Source: CAVVNP01 sp963800235
Lineage (GTDB): Bacteria > Actinomycetota > Acidimicrobiia > Acidimicrobiales > Iamiaceae
Assembly (NCBI GenBank): GCA_963800235.1
Contig: CAWDAD010000001.1
Span: 992,001 to 1,056,000, forward strand
Length of the DNA stretch: 64,000 nt
Reading direction: 5' to 3'
How positions within the stretch are numbered: position 1 is the stretch's first letter; the number at the start of each line of letters is the position of its first letter. The position numbers were made by a program, and so were the translations under genes. Of this stretch, positions 44,388-52,416 are shown in pieces. The notes beneath the pieces are model-generated. The model was not told the DNA's origin. It worked only from the letters and a program-made list of their open reading frames with translations, and ran no database searches.

Positions 44388-45866
44388 TCAGCGGCCCTCG
44401 GCGCTCCTGGCCAGGCGGACCGCCAGGTACTTGAAGATGATCCCGTGGAAGGGGACGAGGGCGTACCAGTAGGCCCGGCCGGCCAGTCCCCGGGGGTGGA
44501 AGATGGCCCGCTGCTCGAGCAGGCTGCCGCCGGCAGGGCGAGGGCCGACGTGCCACTCGAGCCAGGCCTCGCCGGGCAGCAGCATCTCGGCCCGCAGGCG
44601 GATCAGCTCGTCGGGCTCGACCGCCTCGACCCGCCAGAAGTCCACGGCGTCGCCCACCCGCATGCGGTCCGGGTCGCGCCGCCCCCGCCGCATGCCCACC
44701 CCGCCGACGAGCTGGTCGGCCAGGGCCCGCAGCGCCCAGAGCGGCGCGGTGACGTACCACCCCCGGTCGCCGCCGATGCCCTCGACGGTCGTGAACAGGT
44801 CGTGGGGCGACGCCGCGCTGGTGGCCTCGCGCACATCGGTCATCGTCCGGCCACCGGACCAGTCGGGATCGGTCGGCAACGGGTCGGCCGGGCTGCGGCC
44901 GGGCAGGCTGGCGTCGGACCAGCGGGTCAGCACCCGCTTGTCGGCCACCCGGGCCAGGGCCAGCTCGATGGAGGCCCGGAAGCCGATCGGCTCGTGGTCG
45001 ATCACGTCGGTGATCGGGTGCTCGCAGACGATGACCTCGTTGATCAGGCTCTCGACCAGCGGCCGGCCCAGCCCGGCCGGCAGGGGCGTGACCAGGCCGA
45101 CCCAGAGCGACGACAGCCGGGGGCTCAGGACAGGGACCGGCAGCATCCGCCGCCGCCCGAGCCCGGCCACCGACGCGTAGGTGCGCATCATGTCCAGGTA
45201 GGTGAGGACGTCGGGGCCGCCGACCTCGAGCACCCGCCCCTCGGCCTTCGGCTCGTCGAGCACCGCCACCAGGTAGGCCAGCACGTCGCGGATGGCGATG
45301 GGCTGGCAGCGGTTGTGCACCCACTTCGGCACCACCATGACCGGCAGGACCTCGACCAGCGAGCGCAGCATCTCGAAGCTGGCGCTGCCCGAGCCGATGA
45401 TGACCGCGGCCCGCAGCTCGGTGACCGGGACCGGCCCCTCCGCCAGCACCCGCCCCACCTCGTGGCGGCTGCGCAGGTGGCGTGACAGCGAGGGGTCGTC
45501 GTCGCGGCCGAGACCGCCCAGGTAGACGATCCGGGCCACGCCGGCGTCGGCGGCACCGTCGCGGAAGGTGCGGGCCGCCTCGGCGTCGCGCCGGTCGAAG
45601 TCGACCGACCCGCCCATCGAGTGGACGAGGTAGTAGGCGGCGTGCACGCCGTCGAAGGCGTCGGCCATGGACTCGGCGTCGGTGACGTCGCCCCGCACCA
45701 CCTCGACCCGGTCGTACCAGTCCTCGTCGGCCAGCTTGGCCGGGTTGCGGGCCAGGCAGCGGACGCGGTGCCCGGCGTCGAGCAGCTCGGGCACCAGCCG
45801 GCCCCCGATGTAGCCGGTGGCCCCGGTGACCAGGACCAGCGGGCGGTCGTCGTCGGCGGTGGGCAC
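44388..45866 (-). CDS. NAD(P)-binding epimerase-like protein with DUF2867 domain
   Basis: 492 aa. The N-terminal atypical SDR begins LVTGATGYIGGRLVPELL and contains RDVLAYLVAVLDEP. The C-terminal about 150 residues, ending AYWYALVPFHGIIFKYLA, match the DUF2867 SRPBCC-like domain. The fusion is common in Actinobacteria and Cyanobacteria, where it may act on membrane lipids or quinone-like substrates; the function is not established. Confidence 0.9.
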   Translation of the reverse strand: MPTADDDRPLVLVTGATGYIGGRLVPELLDAGHRVRCLARNPAKLADEDWYDRVEVVRGDVTDAESMADAFDGVHAAYYLVHSMGGSVDFDRRDAEAARTFRDGAADAGVARIVYLGGLGRDDDPSLSRHLRSRHEVGRVLAEGPVPVTELRAAVIIGSGSASFEMLRSLVEVLPVMVVPKWVHNRCQPIAIRDVLAYLVAVLDEPKAEGRVLEVGGPDVLTYLDMMRTYASVAGLGRRRMLPVPVLSPRLSSLWVGLVTPLPAGLGRPLVESLINEVIVCEHPITDVIDHEPIGFRASIELALARVADKRVLTRWSDASLPGRSPADPLPTDPDWSGGRTMTDVREATSAASPHDLFTTVEGIGGDRGWYVTAPLWALRALADQLVGGVGMRRGRRDPDRMRVGDAVDFWRVEAVEPDELIRLRAEMLLPGEAWLEWHVGPRPAGGSLLEQRAIFHPRGLAGRAYWYALVPFHGIIFKYLAVRLARSAEGR

Positions 45867-45951
45867 CGTCCTTGGCTAGCCAAGTGGGGCGGTGGCGGCA
45901 CCATCGAAGGTGCGGGGCCGCCCCCGCCCGCGGTGCCTACGGTGACCGCCG

Positions 45952-46716
45952 ATGGCGCCCCTCTTCCACCACCACCACGACGCGCCGGTGCCCGAGGACT
46001 GGGCCGACGTGGTGGCCCGACACGTGTGGTTCTGGTCGCAGCTCGACGAGGGCGAGCGCGGCGGGATCGGCGACGCCGTCCACCACCTGGTGGGCCGCAA
46101 CCGGTGGGAGGCGGCCAACGGCTTCGAGCTGACCGACGAGATGCGGGTGGTGATCGCCGCCCAGGCCGGCCTGCTGGTGCTCGGCCTCGACCTCGACCAC
46201 TTCGACAAGGTCGGGTCGATCGTGGTGCACCCGACCACGGTGGTGAGCCGGGGCGAGCACCGCGGGCCCGCCCCCGGCGTGGTCAGCGACCAGCCCGTCG
46301 ACCTGCTCGGCGAGGCCGAGCTGCACGGGCCGGTGGTGCTGGCGTGGGACTCGGTGCTCGAGGGCGCCCACCACCCGGAGGCGGGACGCAACGTGGTGCT
46401 CCACGAGCTCGCCCACAAGCTGGACATGCTCGACGACCTGGTCGACGGCACGCCGCCGATGCCCGACGCCGAGCTGCGGGACCGCTGGATCGAGGTGTGC
46501 ACCGCCGCCTTCGGGCGCCTGCGGGCCGGCCCTGACCCGGTGCTCGACGACTACGGCGCCACCGACGTGGGCGAGTTCTTCGCCGTCGCCACCGAGGCGT
46601 TCTTCACCCGGCCCGTCGAGCTGCACGGGACCCACCCCGACCTGTACGAGGTCTACGCCGCCTTCTACCGCCAGGACCCGGCGGCCCGGGCCGGACGCAC
46701 CGCCGCCAGCGGCTGA
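45952..46716 (+). CDS. mtfA: MtfA-family zinc peptidase
   Basis: 254 aa. The zinc motif HELAHKLD (LHELAHKLDMLDDL, about residue 150) and the later EFFAVATEAFF, with the third-ligand Glu, match MtfA/Mlc-titration-factor proteins, which have aminopeptidase activity. The start FHHHHDAPVPEDW carries a run of four His. TACGGT lies 8 nt before the ATG, again fitting a leaderless transcript. Confidence 0.93.
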   Translation: MAPLFHHHHDAPVPEDWADVVARHVWFWSQLDEGERGGIGDAVHHLVGRNRWEAANGFELTDEMRVVIAAQAGLLVLGLDLDHFDKVGSIVVHPTTVVSRGEHRGPAPGVVSDQPVDLLGEAELHGPVVLAWDSVLEGAHHPEAGRNVVLHELAHKLDMLDDLVDGTPPMPDAELRDRWIEVCTAAFGRLRAGPDPVLDDYGATDVGEFFAVATEAFFTRPVELHGTHPDLYEVYAAFYRQDPAARAGRTAASG

Positions 46717-46720
46717 CCGG

Positions 46721-47212
46721 TCAGAACAGCAGGTTGGCGATGTCGCGGACCAGCAGGAACGACACCAGCACGATGATGCACACGTAGACGGCGGTGACGA
46801 TCCAGCGGTACGGGTGGAGCGAGGCGTGGAACCGGCGGACGGCCATCACGTCGAAGAACAGCGCCACCACGCCGATCGGGATGCCGATGGCCGGGCCGAC
46901 CCCGGTGGCCGCCCCCAGGGCCGGGGCGAAGATCGGGAACACGACGTAGCTGAGCAGGCAGCGGGTCGCGGAGATCAGGATCGAGGTGCTGAAGACCCGG
47001 TGGGCCTGGTCCTCGGTGACGTCGGTCGACGGCTTGATCCGGAGCAGCCGCCGCATGGCGTGGTCGGCCGGCGTGAGCGTCGTGCGGGCGACACGACCAG
47101 CGGCGCCCGCCTGCGGATCGACCGGGCAGGCCGCCGCCCCTCCGTGGTCGACGGGGCACCGCGAGGGCGGCGCCTCGGTGGTGGTCGGCACGGGGTCGGG
47201 ATCGATGCTCAA
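46721..47212 (-). CDS. Small membrane protein with Cys-Pro motifs
   Basis: 163 aa if started at TTG 47212, or 111 aa from ATG 47056. The membrane part has three to four helices (ILISATRCLLSYVVFPIFAPALG; IGIPIGVVALFFDVMAVRR; YRWIVTAVYVCIIVLVSFLLV). The extended N-terminus contains two CPVD motifs (RCPVDHGGAAACPVDPQ), which look maintained and resemble heme-regulatory Cys-Pro motifs. For this reason I favour the longer start. The family is not recognised. It lies convergent with mtfA, 4 nt away. Confidence 0.6.
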   Translation of the reverse strand: MSIDPDPVPTTTEAPPSRCPVDHGGAAACPVDPQAGAAGRVARTTLTPADHAMRRLLRIKPSTDVTEDQAHRVFSTSILISATRCLLSYVVFPIFAPALGAATGVGPAIGIPIGVVALFFDVMAVRRFHASLHPYRWIVTAVYVCIIVLVSFLLVRDIANLLF

Positions 47213-47297
47213 GCAAGCAGACGCTACCGACCTCGGCGGCCGATCGGCCAGCCAGGTCGATCCTCCGGCCGCCCTCCGCTTGGGGCAGGCTTCGGCG

Positions 47298-48212
47298 GTG
47301 GACGGGGGCGACCAGCCGGGACCGACGCCCGGGTCGCCGGGCCACCAGCCCGCTCCGGCGGGCGACCGGGCCGGCCCGGTGGGCGCCGGCGTCGACGGCG
47401 ATGCGGAGGACGTCGAGGTGCTGGCCGGCGGGGTCGGCAACGCCGGCGCGGTGGTACGGGTGGGCAACCACGTGCTGCGACCGACCGGCCCGCAGACGCC
47501 GGCGATCCACGCCCTGCTCGACCACCTGCGCTCGGTCGGCTTCGACGGCGCGCCGGAGGTGCTCGGGCTGGAGCCCGACGGCCGCGAGCGGCTCCGGTTC
47601 ATCGCCGGCGACGTGCCCATCGTGCCGTTCCCCGCCTGGTCGCAGACCGACGAGGTGCTGGGGTCGATCGCCGCCCTGCTGCGCCGCTACCACGACGCCG
47701 TGGCCGGGTTCGTCCCCCCGGTCGGCGCGACCTGGAGCGACGAGCTGGCCGACCCCTCCCCCGGAGCGGACCCGGTGATCTGCCACGACGACGTCTGCCC
47801 CGAGAACGTGGTGCACCGCGACGGCCGGGCGGTGGCCCTGCTCGACTTCGAGTTCGCCGCCCCCGGGCGCCGGGTCCACGACGTGGCCGCCATGGCCAGG
47901 ATGTGCGTGCCGATCGACACCGACCAGGACGCGGCCCGCACCGGTCGGTCCGGTCTCGACCCGTTCGGCCGACTCCGGGTGGTCGCCGACGGCTACGGCC
48001 TCGACGCCGCCGAGCGGGCGGAGCTGGTGACGATCCTCGGCGAGCAGATCGACCGGTCCGGCGGCTTCGTGCGGCGGCGGGTCGAGGCGGGCGAGCCGGC
48101 GTTCGTCGAGATGTGGCGGATGATGGGCGGCGAGGATCGCCTCGACCGTCGGCGGCGGTGGTTCGACGCCAGCCGCGACCGGTTCCTCGACGCCCTCGAC
48201 CCCGCGGGCTGA
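47298..48212 (+). CDS. Phosphotransferase of the APH/choline-kinase fold
   Basis: 304 aa. The catalytic loop is VICHDDVCPENVV and the metal motif is ALLDFEFAAPG. The preceding lobe contains RVGNHVLRPTGPQTPAIHALLDHLRS. The first about 40 residues are Gly/Pro-rich and possibly disordered; a GTG start at 47298 with no strong ribosome-binding site is used. A small-molecule kinase is likely, with the substrate unknown. Confidence 0.88.
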   Translation: MDGGDQPGPTPGSPGHQPAPAGDRAGPVGAGVDGDAEDVEVLAGGVGNAGAVVRVGNHVLRPTGPQTPAIHALLDHLRSVGFDGAPEVLGLEPDGRERLRFIAGDVPIVPFPAWSQTDEVLGSIAALLRRYHDAVAGFVPPVGATWSDELADPSPGADPVICHDDVCPENVVHRDGRAVALLDFEFAAPGRRVHDVAAMARMCVPIDTDQDAARTGRSGLDPFGRLRVVADGYGLDAAERAELVTILGEQIDRSGGFVRRRVEAGEPAFVEMWRMMGGEDRLDRRRRWFDASRDRFLDALDPAG

Positions 48213-48294
48213 GCGACGCCGCGCCCAGCGGTCGCCCGGTTCCCCCTGCGCCGCCGGCCGAGCGGCCGGGCGCCGGCGCGCCCATCATGGGGAC

Positions 48295-48918
48295 GTGCGC
48301 CTCACCTCCGCCTCACGGTCCGCCGTGGCGGCCGTCGCCCTCGTCCTGGCGGTCGGCGCCTGCAGCTCGTCGGGCTCGACCGGCTCCGCATCGGCCGGCT
48401 CTGCATCGGCGGGCTCCGGCTCGACCGCGACGCCCACCTCCACCCCCGGACCGGGGTCGGGCCGCGCGGCCGGGGGCTTCCGGCTGACCAGTCCGGACTT
48501 CGCCGACGGCGGCGCCATCCCGAGGCAGGACACCTGCCAGGGGGCCGGCACCCGACCGACGCTGCGCTGGTCCGGCGTGCCGGCCGGGGCGACCAGCCTG
48601 GTCCTGGTGGTCTTCGACCCCGACGCCGGCCGCGACGGGTTCGTCCACTGGGTCATCGGCGGCCTCGACCCGACGACCGGCGGCCTCGGGGAGGGTCAGG
48701 CGCCCCCCGGCGCGGTGCAGGCCAAGAACGGCGCCGGGCGGGCGGACTGGCAGCCGCCCTGCCCGCCGTCGGGTCGCCACCACTACGTGTTCACGCTCTA
48801 CGCCCTCGACGGCGCGGTCCCGTTCGCCGCGGACGGCGACGGGCGCACCGCCATCGCCGCGGTCAAGGCCGAGGCGACGGCGTCGACGGCCCTGACCGGC
48901 CTGTACCAGAAGGGCTGA
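48295..48918 (+). CDS. YbhB/YbcL (PEBP) family lipoprotein
   Basis: 207 aa. The signal peptide ends in the lipobox AVGACSSS and is followed by a Ser/Ala/Gly/Thr-rich linker. The PEBP fold is shown by SPDFADGG, LRWSGVPAGATSLVLVVFDPDAG, FVHWVIGGLD and HHYVFTLYALD. YbcL-like proteins are periplasmic or exported ligand-binding proteins related to Raf kinase inhibitor. It is convergent with the kinase gene, 3 nt apart. Confidence 0.92.
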   Translation: MRLTSASRSAVAAVALVLAVGACSSSGSTGSASAGSASAGSGSTATPTSTPGPGSGRAAGGFRLTSPDFADGGAIPRQDTCQGAGTRPTLRWSGVPAGATSLVLVVFDPDAGRDGFVHWVIGGLDPTTGGLGEGQAPPGAVQAKNGAGRADWQPPCPPSGRHHYVFTLYALDGAVPFAADGDGRTAIAAVKAEATASTALTGLYQKG

Positions 48919-48921
48919 TGC

Positions 48922-50913
48922 TCAGGAGCCGATGATCGGCTCGTCGAGGATCAGGTTCCCGTTCTGGAAGACCCGCAGGTGGTCGGTGACCTCGTACCGG
49001 TACTCCTTGACCGTCGACGCGTACCCGCCGGGGACCGTGGTGGTCGGCAGGGTGATGTAGACGGGCGGGTCCCTCGTGGTGTCGACGCCCCGGTACTCGA
49101 GCGAGCCGTCGGAGACGTTCTGGCAGATCAGCACCTGGTGGGCGGCGGTGCGGAACGAGGCGACCTCGGTGTAGCCCTGCCCGGTCTCCAACGGGCTGAA
49201 CGAGCAGTCGATCGGGCTGTCCTTGGTCGAGCCCGGCGCCGCCTTCAGGTCCTCGTCGGCCACCCAGCCGAACAGGTCCCGACCGGTGACGGCGACGTGG
49301 CGCCAGGTCAGGCCCGCGCCGGGATCGACGGCCAGGTCCGGGCTGCCGCCGGCGTCCTGGATCGAGCAGGTGCCGACCGGGAGGCTGGCCACCACCGAGG
49401 CCTTCTCCTGCGGGCTGACCCGGAGGGTGGCGGGCTGGGGGTCCGCGTCGTTGACGCAGTAGGCCGGCGCGCTCGGGTCGAAGGACTGGGCCGGGGCGCT
49501 GTCGGGCGCCGACGACGGCGGCAGGGTCGTGCGGGGGCGGGTGGTGGTCGACCGGGGGCGGGTGGTCGAGGTCGTGGTGGTGGTGGCACGACGCTTCGAC
49601 CCGGAGTCGCTCGACCCGCTGTCGCCGCGGCTGCCGGTGTCGCTCGACGCCGACCGCTTCGACACCGCCTCGGTCTGGTTCGAGTTCGACCCCCGGACGG
49701 CGAGCAGCACCACCGCGACCACCGCCAGCAGGACCACCACCCCGGCCACGGCCAGCACCGCCGCCCGGCGGCGTCGGCCTCCGGCGTCCGGAGGCGGGCT
49801 GGGTCCGGGTGGCGGTGAGCCGGGCGGCGGGTACCCACCCGGCGGCGTCGCACCCGGCGGCGGATACCCACCGGGCGGCGGATACCCACCCGGCGGCGTC
49901 GCACCCGGCGGCGGGTACCCACCCGGCGGCGTGGCGCCGGGCGGTGGGTACGGACCCGAGGTCGACGCCGCGGCCGCCGGCGCGGTCGGCGTGCGTGACG
50001 GCGAACCGGGGGCGGACGGGCCGGCCCCCACGATCGGCGGCAGCGGTGCGGCCGGGGTCCACACCGTGTCCTCGCCCTTCGGTGGTGGCGGCGGGAGGGC
50101 GCCGCCCCCCGGGCCGCCGAGCGCCGACCTCAGCCGACGCTCCAGGTCCGCGGCGGTGGGCCGGGCGGACGGCTCGGGCCGCAGGCAGTCCATCAGGATC
50201 GGTCGCAGCGCCGCCGGGACGGCCGGGCCCAGCTGCGGGGCGATCCCGCTGAGCACCCGGGCGATGATCATGCTCGGCGTGTCCTCCTGCCGGGCGTAGG
50301 GCGGCGTGCCGGCGAGGAGCTGGCAGAGGGTCGAGCCGAGCGACCACACGTCGCTGGCCGCCGACGACGGCCGCCCGTTGAGCACCTCGGGGGAGGCGTG
50401 GGCGACGCTGGCGACGATCACCTGCGAGCTGGTCTGCCACCCGCCCGACAGCCGGGCGATGCCGAAGTCGGCCAGCGCCGGCTCGCCGTACTCGCTGACC
50501 AGCACGTTCTCCGGCTTGAGGTCGCGGTGCAGGACGCCCCGACGGTGGGCCGACGCCAGGGCGCTGGCCAGCTTGGCGGTGATCGACGCGGCCTCGGTCC
50601 ACGGCAGCGGCCCCTGCTCGTGCAGCCGGGTGGCCAGCGATCCGCCGGGGCAGTACTCGAGCACCAGGTAGCCCTGGCCGCCGTCGGTCAGCCCGGAGTC
50701 GAGCAGGGTGACGATGTTGGGGTGGGCCGAGAGCTGGCCCAGCGCCTGGCACTCCCGCTCGAAGCGCCGCCGCCAGTCGGCGTCGACGTTGGCGCTGAGG
50801 ACCTTGACCGCGACCGTGCGCGCCGCCGACGGCTGTCGCGCCCGGTACACGATGGCGAAGCCACCTCGCCCGATCTCCTCGGCGTCCACGACGCCCGGGA
50901 CACCCAGGTCCAC
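48922..50913 (-). CDS. Receptor-type Ser/Thr protein kinase (PknB-like)
   Basis: 663 aa. The cytoplasmic kinase domain (about 1-270) has GRGGFAIVY, VAVKVL, catalytic HRDLKPENV and DFG. A long Pro/Gly linker with repeats of PPPGATPPGGY follows (about 300-370). A membrane helix (AAVLAVAGVVVLLAVVAVVLLAV, about 385-407) precedes a Ser/Thr-rich region and an extracellular C-terminal domain with several Cys, including an SH3-like part (RVSPQEKASVVASLPVGTCS). There are no PASTA repeats, so the external signal differs from PknB. The GTG start follows VDLGVPGVVDAEEI. Confidence 0.93.
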   Translation of the reverse strand: MDLGVPGVVDAEEIGRGGFAIVYRARQPSAARTVAVKVLSANVDADWRRRFERECQALGQLSAHPNIVTLLDSGLTDGGQGYLVLEYCPGGSLATRLHEQGPLPWTEAASITAKLASALASAHRRGVLHRDLKPENVLVSEYGEPALADFGIARLSGGWQTSSQVIVASVAHASPEVLNGRPSSAASDVWSLGSTLCQLLAGTPPYARQEDTPSMIIARVLSGIAPQLGPAVPAALRPILMDCLRPEPSARPTAADLERRLRSALGGPGGGALPPPPPKGEDTVWTPAAPLPPIVGAGPSAPGSPSRTPTAPAAAASTSGPYPPPGATPPGGYPPPGATPPGGYPPPGGYPPPGATPPGGYPPPGSPPPGPSPPPDAGGRRRRAAVLAVAGVVVLLAVVAVVLLAVRGSNSNQTEAVSKRSASSDTGSRGDSGSSDSGSKRRATTTTTSTTRPRSTTTRPRTTLPPSSAPDSAPAQSFDPSAPAYCVNDADPQPATLRVSPQEKASVVASLPVGTCSIQDAGGSPDLAVDPGAGLTWRHVAVTGRDLFGWVADEDLKAAPGSTKDSPIDCSFSPLETGQGYTEVASFRTAAHQVLICQNVSDGSLEYRGVDTTRDPPVYITLPTTTVPGGYASTVKEYRYEVTDHLRVFQNGNLILDEPIIGS

Positions 50914-51017
50914 GCCACCAGTGAACCACCCCTTCCCCGCCTCGGCCTCGGGAACGACCGGAGGGGCGCTCGACGGTGCCCTGCGCTGGCGGTCAGCACG
51001 GTGCCGGCGCGGCTGGT

Positions 51018-52394
51018 TCAGCCGGTCCGGCGGGCCGGTCGGGCCCGCCGACCGCCGACCTCGACGAAGAACTGGGCGGCGGCCTGCTGCACCGCCACCG
51101 ACCAGGTCGGGTAGGCGTGCACGGTCTGGGCCAGCCGACCGGTGAACATCCCGGTCCGCATCGCCAGCGCCGCCTCGTGGACCAGCTCGCCGCCGCGAGG
51201 CGCGACCACCGTCGCTCCCAGCACCCGGCCTCCGCCGAGGTCGCCGAGCACCCGGCGGGGCCCGGCGATCAGCTTCACGAAGCCCTCGGTCCGGCCGGCG
51301 GCCACGGCCCGGTCGACCTCGGCCATCGGCAGGTAGGCGACCCGGGCACCGCGGTGGGCCTCGGCCGCCGCGGCCTCGGTGAGCCCCACCCGCCCGACCT
51401 CCGGGGTGGTGAAGGTCACCCACGGGACGGCCTCCCGCCGGAACCGACGGGGGCGGACCCGGGCGAGCCGGGACAGGGCGTTGGCGACGGCGATGCGCCC
51501 CATCTCGTCGGCGGCGTGGGTGAAGGGCATCCGGCCGGTGACGTCGCCCACCGCCCACACGCCGGGGGCGCTGGTGGCCAGGCCGTCGTCGGTGACGATC
51601 CTCCCGGCCTCCGTGCGCACCCCGGCGGCGTCGAGCCCGAGCCCGTCGGTGACCGGTTCGCGACCGACCGCCACCAGCAGCCGCTCGGCCTCGACGGTCG
51701 TCCCGCCCTGGAGGCGCAGCGCCACCCCGCCGTCGGCCGCCGCCACCGCCTCGACCGGACGGCCGGTGCGGACCGCGACGCCGGCGGCCTCCAGCGCGGC
51801 GGCCACCACCTGCGACGCCTCCGGCTCCTCGCCGGGCAGCAGGCGGTCGACGGCCTCGACCACGCTGGTCCGGCACCCGAAGCCTGCGAAGGCGCCGGCC
51901 AGCTCGCAGCCGATCGACCCGCCCCCCAGCACGACCAGCGAGGCGGGGAGCCGCTCGAGGTCCCACACGGTGTCGCTGGTCAGGTGGTCGGCGTCGGCGA
52001 GCCCCTCGACGGGCGGCACCTGCGGCCGGGCGCCGGTGGCGAGCACGATCCGGGGCGCGGCCAGCGTGCGCCCGTCGACCTCGACCCGACCCCCGCCGAG
52101 GAGCCGGGCCCGGCCGTGGCGCACCTCGATGCCGTCGCGCCGCAGGGCGGCGTCGTCCTCGGTGGCGGCGATCTGCCCGACCGCGGCCCGCACCGCCGCC
52201 ATGGCCGCCCCGAACCCGTCACCCCGGCGGGCGGCCTCGATCAGGGTCTTCGACGGCACGCACCCGGTGAAGGTGCAGTCGCCGCCGAGCGGGCCGTCCT
52301 GGACGAGGACCGTGCGCGCCCCCCGGCGAGCCCCGGTCCGGGCGGCGGACAGCCCGCCGGCGCCGCCCCCGACGACGATCAGGTCGTGGTCCAC
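51018..52394 (-). CDS. Pyridine nucleotide-disulfide oxidoreductase
   Basis: 458 aa. The FAD motif is VVGGGAGGLSAA, the redox disulfide is GGDCTFTGCVPSK (C-x4-C), the NAD(P) motif is VVLGGGSIGCELA and the second FAD segment is VWAVGDVTG. The C-terminal interface contains HAYPTWSVAVQQAA. This is the mercuric-reductase/dihydrolipoamide-dehydrogenase group. There is no N-terminal HMA domain or C-terminal Cys pair and no mer genes nearby, so mercury reduction is not supported. Confidence 0.93.
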   Translation of the reverse strand: MDHDLIVVGGGAGGLSAARTGARRGARTVLVQDGPLGGDCTFTGCVPSKTLIEAARRGDGFGAAMAAVRAAVGQIAATEDDAALRRDGIEVRHGRARLLGGGRVEVDGRTLAAPRIVLATGARPQVPPVEGLADADHLTSDTVWDLERLPASLVVLGGGSIGCELAGAFAGFGCRTSVVEAVDRLLPGEEPEASQVVAAALEAAGVAVRTGRPVEAVAAADGGVALRLQGGTTVEAERLLVAVGREPVTDGLGLDAAGVRTEAGRIVTDDGLATSAPGVWAVGDVTGRMPFTHAADEMGRIAVANALSRLARVRPRRFRREAVPWVTFTTPEVGRVGLTEAAAAEAHRGARVAYLPMAEVDRAVAAGRTEGFVKLIAGPRRVLGDLGGGRVLGATVVAPRGGELVHEAALAMRTGMFTGRLAQTVHAYPTWSVAVQQAAAQFFVEVGGRRARPARRTG

Positions 52395-52416
52395 CCCCGC
52401 ACTGTGCCCGGTCCGG

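Noticed and set aside
49810..49960. Short direct repeats that could suggest a CRISPR array
   Set aside because: They encode the Pro/Gly linker of the Ser/Thr kinase in frame; no spacers of constant length.
51018..52394. Mercuric reductase (merA)
   Set aside because: No HMA domain, no C-terminal Cys pair and no other mer genes; only the general disulfide oxidoreductase features are present.
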